In this document: positions 25,501-37,500 of the stretch, one piece after another | How positions within the stretch are numbered: position 1 is the stretch's first letter | Layout of the letters: each line of letters opens with the position of its first letter | NCBI GenBank assembly: GCA_951799405.1 | Contig: OX637344.1 | Coordinates: forward strand, 14,942,001 to 15,006,000 | Direction of reading: 5' to 3' | Origin: Agapetus fuscipes | Lineage: Eukaryota; Arthropoda; Insecta; Trichoptera; Glossosomatidae | DNA length: 64,000 bases | Made by a program: the position numbers and the translations under genes | The notes under the pieces: generated by a model | What the model was told of the DNA's origin: nothing | Databases searched by the model: none | What the model saw: only the letters and a program-made list of their open reading frames with translations

Positions 25501-28500
25501 TATTCTACATCGCTTTCTACTTGCAAGACCAAGAAAAGCTGAAGGAGGTAATTATTATTACACCGTCCATTATTTTTATTTTGTTGTGGGAAAAGTGTAT
25601 TGAATCTTAGCATTACGTGCCCTTAGTGCTTGCTTGTCTTATGTCCATCAGTGGTAATTTTCACATGAGCAATGTTTCTTTGTGTACTAGACCAATGTGT
25701 CTTATGAAAACTGGAGTTTTTTTTTTTAAATAATTTCAAACAACTCTCACATTATCGTGTTTTATTCAGCTCAGATTGTGTAGAGTGTCATTCTTAAGAC
25801 AATTTCATTGAAAGATCATCTTTGAATCAAATTATAGATAAGCCATTCAAGTACTGGGGGGATGAGGTGAAGATCTTTTAGTGTGTGAAGGCTATGAAGA
25901 AAACAGACCAGCTAGGCTGAGGACTTGAACCAGTGATCCTTGGTGAAGCATGATTAGGTCATACCACGTAGACTACTTGGCCATACATTACACTGGTACT
26001 TAGAATTAAGATGTCCGAAACAAGATCAGCTTGCTGGTCTTCAAGACGCTGCACGGAACCGCACCGCAGTATCTGAGGGACCTCATAGCTCCAGGGGCTC
26101 CAAACTATAGGACGGCAACACTACAGTCAGCCGCATCAGTCAGCCGTTGTCTGGAGGTTCATAGAAGAGAAAAGAAGACCGTTTTTGGAGAGAGAGTCTT
26201 CAAGGTGGCTGCTCCAACTGCATGGTACGGCCTTCCAGATGACCTGCGCTAGATCGATCTGGAAATAAAGATCTGGAAGAACTTAAAACTCACCTCTTCG
26301 CAATGCATGAACAAACGCCATTGGGATGATCTAGTTGTCTAAATTGTGAATTTTATTTTTTAACTTGAATGCTTGCTTTATCAGACTTGAACTCAAGCCC
26401 TCCTCATACCCGTCTTGCATGTATGTGTCAGAAGGACGCACAGCACATGGACGCTATATATTTCTCAAGTGGCGGAAGGCCTTCCCGTGAAGTAAAAGCA
26501 ACGGCACTACAAAACGACAACCTCTAGGTCAGAGGCGTGCCCATGACTCTAAAAGTAAATGGTTCAATGTTACTGAAGCTAATAGCATACCTCGGGTGGC
26601 ACTTCTTGTGGGATTGTTGCTAGTTGTGAAGAATGATATTCATAATACAAAAAAATATACATGATGTCTCTTTATTTCAAACCTGAATGAATTAGTGTGA
26701 ATTCCCCAGCAACTGGCGGCCCTGCTGATTGCCCGCCAAGTCCTGGGGAACCTCAGGGAGTCAGCCTGGCCCTACCTGCTGGAGCACCTGCGCCTGGCTA
26801 GGCTCAGCCTGGCATTGTGGGGAGCTCTCAGTCCCAACCAAGGTATTTAAAACAACTATTCTTTAATCTTTTCGCTTCTGAATATATATATCATTGCTCG
26901 AAAAATCAAGAACAGTCGAGGAACTTCTGTATGAACGTATATAAATGTAAGCCGCAATCGTGTGCAGGCCAGAGCGTCGATTAAAGAATTGAGCCGTGAA
27001 ATCAGTAAATTGTAAATTGTGAACCAAACCGTGTAAAATAAATTAGGTTAAAATAAATAAGTGCAGTTTAATTAAAAGAGAACCCCAGTAAAATCATAAC
27101 ACTGTAATTTTTTTTATTGATATCACATTTTGTTTACAGAGAAGCCCCCGATAGAGTTTAAATCCGACAGCAAGGAGGGGACTCCCTCCAAGGGCACCCC
27201 GACACACTGCCACGAAGGGGAGGGCCCGGCCAGGGAGGGGGGGGAGGGAGGCAGGGAGGTGCCCGAGATCAAGCAGAGGAACATCAGCCAAGCTGAGCTC
27301 GAGTCACAGCTGTTCAAGGTATGGTCCAATAGGTTATGCAGACTTTCGTGTCCACAAGGGATACCTACCGAGCGTTCAGGCGCTTTTGCGCTTCCTACGT
27401 GGACCCCGGACTGGATCTTCTCCCAGTCGATTAGGGACGCCATCAGCACATCCTTTGTGATTGGCACGAAGTAGGAGAAGCGCATCTCGATGACATTGCA
27501 CTGAGTCAGTAACTTCTGTGTTTTGCTGTTTTTTCTGGTGAACAAACAGGTAAATCTAGAATCACTGCTGGGTCGGGTCACGAGCATCGGGAAGGCCTTC
27601 CGCCACAAAAATTTAGCATTGCATGAGCGTTCTGTGATACGTTTCCCCGGATGGGTATGAGGTGGGTTTTCGCAATGTTCAAGGTAACAACAGGCAGATA
27701 GCTGTGCAAAATAATCTTATAATGGAATGTCCAACTCAAATTAAACTAAAAGTTTTCTATTTGATTAAATAAAAAACTTATTTGCCCAAAAAACAAGTAA
27801 AGTTACAGCTTTGAAATGTTGAAAGACCGCTGTCGAGCTTTCTTTGTCTTGTTTCACATCAGTAGACTGTTCCAAATTGTATTTATTAAAAAAAAAATGT
27901 TCATGTTTGTTTAAAAGTTGTTCATGAGTACTTCCTTATAATTAGTACACTAACTATGAGAAGTTATACATAATAAAGTGTTTTATCTACGATTTCTCGA
28001 ATCAATGAATCAGCACTTATTCTGTTTTACCTTGGGCGATATCCTTAAGTAAATTCTCATTATAGCCGTGAACCTGCTATATCCGTGATCGCTGTAACCA
28101 AGTCCTCTTGTGTTTCAGTACGAGGGCACATTCGCCGAGCACCTAGAGATGGTGATGCAGCTGGGATATGTGGTTCTGTTCTCCTCGGCCTTCCCCCTGG
28201 CCGGCCTGTGTGCCCTGGCCAACAACCTCATAGAAGTGCGCGCAGACGCCTTCAAGCTGTGCTTCGTGTCGCAGCGGCCCTTTGGGAGGAGGGTCAACAG
28301 CATCGGATCGTGGCAGGTCAGGAAACACACATATTTATGTCACTTTAACCCTTCAACTGCGGGTGACACGCATAGAAGTCAAGTGTAAACTTACATACAG
28401 TGCGGCAGTCAATCATAGACATCATCCAACTTTGAACTTATCCCTGACATCTGTGTTCAAGAAGCAATCTTGAACTATGCCAATTCACGTGCAGACCTAG

Positions 28501-31500
28501 TTGTTATTGTCGTTTACATGATGAAGTACAATGTGAATGACCATTATTGTTTCAGCATGCCATGGAGGTGATGGTGGGGATAGCTGTCCTGGTGAACTGT
28601 GCTCTCATAGGCCTCTCAGGGCAGGTGCACCGCATGTTCCCTGAAGCCACTCCCATACAGACCATCTTGGTGATAGTGGCCCTGGAGGTTGGTAGTCTAC
28701 TCTTCTCTCTCTAATGTTCTGTGCTGGTGAACTGTGCTCTTATAAGCCTCTCAGGGCAGGCGCACCGCATATTCCCTGAAGCCAGAAGTTTGCTTGTTGT
28801 AGGTGCATTTTGGAACGTCCCATGGTCCTCGGTCTATAAAGATTTGGTGATTTTGTGAAATAGCTAAACAATTCACGGTCTCAATGAGTCAGGTCTTTAC
28901 TTTTTAGAAAATTCAAGACCCAAACTCAGGCGTGCCGCACAGAGCCAGGATGAGATGGGAGTCACAGGATTTACGACCTGTCTCTGGTTGGTTAAGGATC
29001 CTTTCGTTATGACGACGTTTCCAATTCCTCCCAACTCATCCTTCCTCCCAATATGTAAAATCCGGCTCATTATATTGCATGCCTAGAGGTGTCTTGGCTC
29101 TCGGATCTTCGCAACCATATGTGGTATGATACTGAGATGACCGCCTTTATCAGTCTTTCCAGAAACCTATTTATTTGGAATCTATTGAGTCCCAGATTCT
29201 TAAGAAAAGCATATACTGATTTGGCTGCCAGTTCTCTCGCTCCCACCTCCACTGCATACAATCTTGTGATAAATCCATTTTTTGTTATTTCATTCACTAG
29301 TCCTTTATACCTATTTAGCTTGTAAGCATGGTCTTCAGGGATGTTCATCTCCCAGGGCACCGTTAATTCAACCAAGAGTACTTTCTTTAGTTTATTCGAG
29401 TATAGAATTATGTCGGGTCTCAATGCCGTAGTGCATAGTTCTCTTGGGACAACGTAGTGTCCTGTAGTCGAATCCATTATGATTAATAAGTACCTACTTA
29501 ATTCTTTGGCGTAATATATGATGTTTATAATTGCAGCATGTGATGTTGGTGATGGTGATTCTGGTGAAGTTGGCGGTGCCTGAACTCCCCAACTGGCTGG
29601 CCACCGAGATGGCCAAGGTGGAGTTCCAGAGGAGGGAAGCTTCTAGAAATACGCAGACACCATTACAAGTAAACATGTCCTATAGATAAACTGGAGTTAC
29701 GGTCGTATGACATATTTGTTGGGGAGATTGTTGGTAAGCGGTGCACCCTTCGCTCAGTGAGGGGTGATGCTATCAACAGACTTAAAATGCCATCTCAATG
29801 CAGCAGAACAGGCTAGGTAGTTTGTTTTTTTAGTTACTCAGCGGGACCGTCGTGTTGGAACCGTCTATCTCTGAAGCGGAAGACGGAGACTGGTGAAGAA
29901 CGTTTCAAGAAGTTGGCTACAATGCCAACGAAATGTCAAGAAAATTGGTAGTTTTCCCACAACAGCTCGTCTAATATCTGAAAAGTGTAATTAATTTAAA
30001 GTTAATTGTTATTTGTAAACAGGTAAACACTACTGTCACAATGGCAGATATCCCTAACTGCTTTCCTTCAACTGCGTGTGACACCCATAGGGGACTAGTG
30101 TAAACTTGCATACTGTGCGGCTGTCAATCATAGACATCATCCAACTTTGAACTTAACCCTGCCATCTGTGTTCAAGAATTCAAATGCCTGCAAGTGGAAA
30201 TATGTGCGAAATCTTTGTGATTTTTGTTCTTCATTATCTCATACATGTGACTGTTCACATAGTCTGAAGTGTCATCAATCAATTAAGGTAGGAAATCAAT
30301 AAATGTTTTTAAAAAATGTGCTTGACAAAAGTATCCCGCACTGGGGGTATTCATATAGCCAGAATATTCTGAAGCTAAAAGCTTAAGTACAAGTCTGCTC
30401 ATGACATCTATGCATATCACCCTACTAAAAAAATAATTTAAATTGTTTTTAATTTATTTTAGACCGAAAGTGGTGGGGATTCCAGTGGCACCAGTCAGGA
30501 AGATCTTCTGGGGATCGAGCCCCGTGTGTCTGTGTCAGACGACGTGACCATCACCGCCGAGGAGCGCATGCTGATTGGCCGCTTCACCGTGCAGCCGTCC
30601 GCGGACTATGGTCGCATATCCGAGGGCTCATCAGCGGATAAGCTGTCTGTGGGGGACAACGATGTGTTTGAGACCGCGGCCTCTGCTGGGGAGGCCATGC
30701 CTTCTAGGGCAGGAAGCAGGAGGGTCTCTGAAAGGGAATGTGAGTGGTTAACAAAACGCAACTAACCTACACATATTGTGTAACTTCTTGCCTGTGTAAG
30801 GGGTCGCATTTGGCGATTCGGGACCTATTTATTTTTACGGGTAAGGGGACCGGCCTCACACCAACCACTTTCAGTTGAAGTGGGGGTTTCCCAGCTCCCG
30901 GGGGGCTGGTTCTCATTTCTCGTGAAGGCTGAGTAAACCTTGGGATCGAGCCCTTGCTCTCTTTTTACGAGCTTGGTCTTCGCTAATTTTCAAGCATCAC
31001 CCAGTTGCTTTAGGGCTGGGTGGACCTTTTGATGACCGGTCTTTGGTAAAGGTTTATGAATTTTTCAACCCAGCGAAGAGCAAATTTGAAAATATAAATG
31101 GTCCATTTTTTATGCTCCGCCGAGATTCGAACCCACAACCTTCCATTTACGAGTCCAAAGTGTAACCACTGGACTACGGACCGGTAATGATCGACCTGAC
31201 GATTGATGTGATCATTGACTTAACGGTCGACATAGCAATCGACGTATTGACCGACATGGCGATCAACGTAATGATCACTGTCATGGTCGACGTGGCGATA
31301 GACTTCATGATCGACGTTATGATTGAAAAAACGATTCACATCTCGCATTCAATGGAATATCTTCGTATCTGATGAAAACACTTTACATTTGATGGCAAAA
31401 TAATTGTTTGATATTGTCGTGTGTTGCAGCTGATGGTCGCTCTCGCCAGGGCAGCAGTGGCACCCCGCCGTCCCTGTCCCCCCGCCGCCCCCTCATCCCA

Positions 31501-34500
31501 GAGATCCCCCCCTTCAGGCAGAAGTCCCCCACTCATCACAGATCACAGGTAACAACTGCAGTACCATCACAACTAATACACGCAAGGGCACCAGGCTTAC
31601 CACACCAAAACATCTACAAGTCTTTGTTATCATGGCTACATCAGATCCATAAGCTACGGTATCCCATGACACCTCTTCTTCTAAGCCGTTGTCTTCCAGT
31701 TCACCGCCTATAGAAGCTGTGTTATATCTTCTAAGAGCCTTCTCACCTGTTTTTTCCACCTTGATATCCCTTCATCAATTTTTTGATGACACATGTATGT
31801 GGCATGCTCTACACATGCCCAGGCTATTTCACATGTGTTGAGATTCCAATTATATGTGTCACAACCTTAAAGGTAAAACTGAATGAGTGTTAATTCACTG
31901 ATATGAGAAATTGTGGATAAACCATTTTATTGCGTGCACCTTTTCATGGTAAGTGAACTAATAATAATAAAATCCTCATGAAAAACTTCTAAACTACAGG
32001 ATTTTCACACTTTCTTAGTGTTTTCTCTCGTAGAAAAAGGAAGAAGGTGCATTTATATGAGAAACTCATGTTAGCTTAATATGTCACTTATTCAGTTTTA
32101 CCTTTAAAACCCTCATAAAAAAAGTGAGAATGGCCACCGATCACAGGGTCTCTGATATTCAATCTGGCTTTATGCCAGGACGAGGTTGTGTGGACCAAAT
32201 CTTTACTCTCAGACAGATTGTTGAAAAACATCTGGCTGTGGGGAGGGTGGTCTACGCAGCATTCGTAGATCTTGAGAGGGCCTTTGACTCGGTGGACAGA
32301 TGTATGCTGTGGAATGTTCTCAGGAAGTACGGTGTGAATGATAATCTTCTGAATGTGATACGTGCCATCTATGAAAATAGTTCGGCATGTGTAAGAGTGG
32401 ATGGGAGATATAGTGACTGGTTTGATGTATATAAGGGAGTGAGGCAAGGCTGCGTGATGAGTCCATGGTTGTTTAATATAATCATGGACAGTTGCATAAA
32501 AGAAGCTGGAATATCAGAGAGCGGAGTGAAAGTGGGTGAAACAAGAGTTGGAGTACTTCTTTATGCTGATGATGCTATAGTTTTAGCTGACTCGGCGGAG
32601 GAACTCCAAACGATGTTAACCAAACTAAATGATGCATTTTGTAAGAATAGCTTGAAAGTAAATGCGAATAAGACAAAAGTATTAGTTTTTGACAGGAATG
32701 AAGTATGTGAGGAACTTACAATTAATTTGAATGGAATAAAAGTTGAAGTAGTGAATGAGTTTGACTATTTAGGAAGTAAGTTTGAGGCGAATGGTAAGAT
32801 GACGAAAGAATTAGAGAAGCGTGCCAGCAAAGGAAGATGCGTGATAGGAGCGTTTGGTAGAATAGCGAAGAATAAAAGGATACCAAAGAAAATGAAAATG
32901 GCGGTACACAATTGTATTTTGTTGCCGACCCTGATGTATGGAAGCGAGTCATGGACGTTGAATGAAAGAGAAGTAAATAAGGTATGCACCGTAGAAATGG
33001 CCCATCTGAGAAGTATGACAGGAAAAACACTGAAAGATAGAGTGAGAAACGAATGGGTTCTAAATGAATGCGGAGTAAAAGAAAGCGTGAAAGTGAAAGT
33101 TCAAAGAAGTGTGATGCGATGGTTTGGACATATTGAAAGGATGAATGAAGACCGACTGACAAAAAGAGTGTATAAAGGGAATGTAACAGGTAAGCGTGGA
33201 AGGGGAAGACCTAGGAAACAATGGATTGATCAGATAAATGAGATTGCGAATGAATGGAATCTACAGAGTGGAAACAAGAGAAGAGCATGCATGAAAAGAG
33301 TGATGAAATTAGATGAGATGAAAGAAGTATGCAAGGACAGAGTCAAGTGGAGGCACTTGTGTGGAGGTACTGGCCACCCCTAGAGGAAAGGCGGCAGGAT
33401 ACAAGACAAGACAAGACCTTTAAGGTTTAGGTCCATTCAATAAAGAGTTAGTAAATTCTTATATAATAGACACGACACATCTTAAATGTGATAAAAAATT
33501 GTGGTGTCACTTGGCTAGCTAAAGGCAGGTCGGAGAGGCATAACTTGAATACAATATTATGTATGTAGATAGCTTAAAAAGGCAACAAAGCGCTACGTAC
33601 TGCATTCAGCATAACTGTCAACTGCGCATGTTTCACAATGCTTGAAAGTAGGAAAATTCCCTGAATATCGGGAATCCATTTTACTGTGTGTGGTGTCACA
33701 TAGAGAAGGGATTTTTCAAATAGGGTAATTGCAGAATACGGTGGAAAATGCTGTGGTTGTGTAGAGTTCATTTCAAGGATCACTACCATGTATTTTTTAA
33801 GTAGTAAAAGTAAAGATTTCATTGATAATTTTCTAAAATAAAATGTCGAGAATTTGAGTCCCGCTAAAACACAGCGCGGTCGACAAGCCCAAGCCGTGAT
33901 GTCACTGGATCCGCCAGGCTACCTGAGGGCCTTGGTGCAGTTCTATGAAATACATACTATCTGAAGATCCAGTGACGCCACATCCACCTAAATAAGAAAT
34001 GTCCTGTATTACCGGGAATTGAAAATGGGTGAATTTTAAAGAGCTATAATTTTAAAAGTATGCGAGATGTATTTCTTTTAAAAACGCAGATGCTTTTTTG
34101 AAAATGTAGTCTATTATTTTATGTAGTAAAACAATTTGAAATAACCCTATTATGCCAAGTTCATTTGCATACTTTTTTATGTTAAACTTGGTTTTAACCC
34201 TTCAGCTTCGTCATTATGCTTTGAGTACATTCAAAATTAAGATTAACATTCATGATTAGTTAAGTCACTGTACTTCTGATGTGAAACCTGGTTTAATCCC
34301 AGATGGCCCCACTGTTCACTTCCATACCGTGTCTGCACCGCTTATACTGTGGATTGTCTGTGGTTTACGTAGCAGGTGCTATCTCTGAGTGTTGGCACAA
34401 CTGAGCAGCCGGTCCGCAGCCCGATGGTCCCCGAGATACCTCCCTTCAGGCCTAGGAAGACGCCGTCGCCAACTAAGCTCTGGCCACATGTAAGTGACGT

Positions 34501-37500
34501 GTAAATGTGTAATAGTTGTACATAAATAGGTTACACCGCTGCCAATGTCTAGTCGCATTTAGTTTTGGCATCACTGAAACAATTGTTTGTAGTTCAATGG
34601 TTCATAAGACATTTCACATTCTTGGATCTGTATTTTTGACCGGTCCGCAGTCTAGTGGTTAACACTTCTGACTTGTAAAATGTGCCATTTACGAGTATAT
34701 TGTAAAATTTGCTCTTTGCTGGGTTGAAAAATACATAAACCTTTACCAAAGACCGGTCATCAAGATGTCCATCCAGCCTTACAGCAACTGGGTGTTGCTC
34801 GAGTATTGGCGCTTTGTAGCGACGACCAAGCTCGTTAACACCACTGAGGCATTACAACAAGTGTCATAGACCCCTAGAGTCTCTGAAACTTAGGGAGTCG
34901 CCTGTACAGGATTTCTGAAATGAAAAAAACTTATGGTAACAGATGGCGTATCCGTACCAACGCGGTACTGAGATCCATATTTCAATGGTCAAACATTATG
35001 TCAGTAATGAACTCATGAAGATATCAGTAGGCCTGACATGTAGTACGTGCATAAGACTCCAGGATAATCAGGATGATGCCCTCTCCGGTGTCAGACTACT
35101 CGGACTTCCCATGATACTGTTGGCAGACAATGTCAAAGCCAATGTGGAAGTCTGGGGAATGAGGGGATCATGAAGGGAAGCGGCACAGGACAGTGAGTTT
35201 TGGAGGATTGGGGTGCGGGAGGCCCTGAGCGTTGAAGAAGTCAGTAAGTAAATAAGTTTGCAAGCAGTGCTGTTTATTAGCAAAGTTATCTTGTGTCTCA
35301 GGAGGCAGAGCATCCTGGAATCCATCTCACAGTCTCTTGAAATATCAGAATGATGTTTGGAAGTTATTTAGTTTGGGACTTGAATCGATGAGCTATTTTA
35401 CGGATTGACAAGGATTAAACTGATAGTATTAAAAATCAGAACGAACGTGGCCATCTTGTAAAAAAGCAATTTTGATAGTTTAAAGTGATTTCAGTTACAA
35501 AAATTTGCAAAGTGCCTTGTTGAAGGAAAACAAAATAAAACCCATTGATTTTATCAGTTTGAAGGCCCTAAAGTCATAACAGCGCTCTCATTTAGCCATC
35601 ATCTAAATTCAGTCTAAGCCAGCGATTTCCAAACTGGGGGGCGCGCTATTTCATCGCCTTAAAGTTGTAAGGAAATTAGCAGAAAAGTGCTTCTGTACTC
35701 TAAAGTTGGCACTGTTTAGTGCATTATTTTGGAATGGGTGCCACCTATAAGAAGAGTGTTCTAACGTTGCATTATTTGTGTCTCAGGAGGCAGAGCACCC
35801 AGGAGTCCACCTCACGGTGGGCCCAGCTGGGGCAGAGTGGGCCCCGAGGCCGCTGAGGGCAGCCGTCCTGGCAGCCAAGGAGCCGCTGCACAGGTCCACT
35901 CACTGCATACCCCCCGCCACCACCAGCGTCATCAAGCTGGAGAGGAAGGTAAAGGGAAACACAAGCCTCTCAACACAGTGGCTTTTCAGGCTCAACTTTT
36001 ACGGACTGTAAACTGGACAGCGGCGTCGACAACAGAGGTTGAAGACAGGTTCAAGAAAGCCAAGGCTCGCATTGGACTGTAGTGCCATTGAAAAAGAGAA
36101 AAGATAATAATAATTTCCCAATTTTACAAAGCTTTTTTTTAGTGGCACTAGCTGACTCAAGGACACTTTTATGTGTTCAAGTTTCTATCAAACCAATGTG
36201 TCTTCAGCTGAAACTGCCAACAGTGGTCTCTGTTTTCAGGGCCGCTTTGAAGGCAGACTGCTCCAGTAAGATGGGCCATATGAATTAAAAGCCCTGTCCA
36301 TGTAGCCCATTCTGTTCCACCAAAGCGACATTGATGATGATGACATCCTTTTACTATTAATTTATTCGCATCCCTATTCATTTTGTCAGATCAGTAGCGG
36401 TTCCATGAGGCTCATTGACCAACGTTCATGCTCTGCTTTCTGCAGAGAGCAAAATCAATTGTCTGCTATTCAAACTAGCTTTCTTGATGAGTTCTCTTAG
36501 GTACAGGAGTGTCCTCACATAGAGTGCCCTGTGTGTCGTCATTGAGCACAATTTGTTGTTGTGTCCAGGAGCTGTCGGGAGTGTGCAGTGGCTCTGACCC
36601 TGAGCTGATCGCGGCCACCCCTCCCCTGCCTGCCCAGCCTGCCCCCACAGACACCAGCACCAGCACCAACAATGTCACTAGCACTGCTGCCCCTGCCTCT
36701 GATGACGATAAGCCTAAAAGTATATCATCTAAATCTAATCTTTTCTGCATGTTACGGTAGTAGATCGATTTCAACTGGTCCATAGTCTAGTGGTTAACAC
36801 TTCTGACTTGTAAATGGAAGGTTATGGGTTCGAATCCCGGTGGAGCACAAAAAAATATACCATTTATATTTTCAAATGTGCTCTTCGCTGGGTGAAAAAT
36901 TCATATACCTTTACCAAAAACCGGTCACTAAACGTCCATCCAGCTTTACAGCAATTGGGTCTTGCTTGAGAATTAGCGCTTTCTACAGCGACTGCCAAGA
37001 TCGCAGAGGGCTCTTGAGGTGTGGCACACACAAAAACAGCGCTCACCAAATAAATCATCCTAATATTATTATTATATGATGGATCGCGAGCAGGCGGTAT
37101 GCATTTGTGATGATGTTTCATCTATCGCCATCACTCGCTTCTGGGGTCCCACAAGGATCCATACTGGGTCCAGTCCTTTTTGTACTGTATACAGCCGACA
37201 TTGTAAGCATAGTTTAAAAATTGAGGCCTCTCAGCACGTTTGTACACTGATGATTGGCAGATTTACTCTCAGTGTCAGTTGATATATGCATTAATCTCAT
37301 TGACTTGAGCTCTGAGGTTGACAAGTGAGCCGCGTAGTATGTTTCCATTGACTTATGATATCTGTGTACTAGATATTATTTTGACAAAAATAGGCAATAT
37401 ATATCTGTTTCAACATACTGAAGAAAATGGTCATATTGTAGGTCCACATGCGGCATGTGTAAGCGCAAAATTATGCGTGTCTGCTTGTGGGAATGCATTT

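Noticed and set aside
27123..27608. 161-codon minus-strand ORF overlapping ANO8 exon 15
   Set aside because: The first half is GC-rich antisense of the exon, and the intron part has no family motif that I recognise. CGGGAAGGCCTTCCGCCAC at its end recurs inverted near 26472, so it may touch an unknown repeat.
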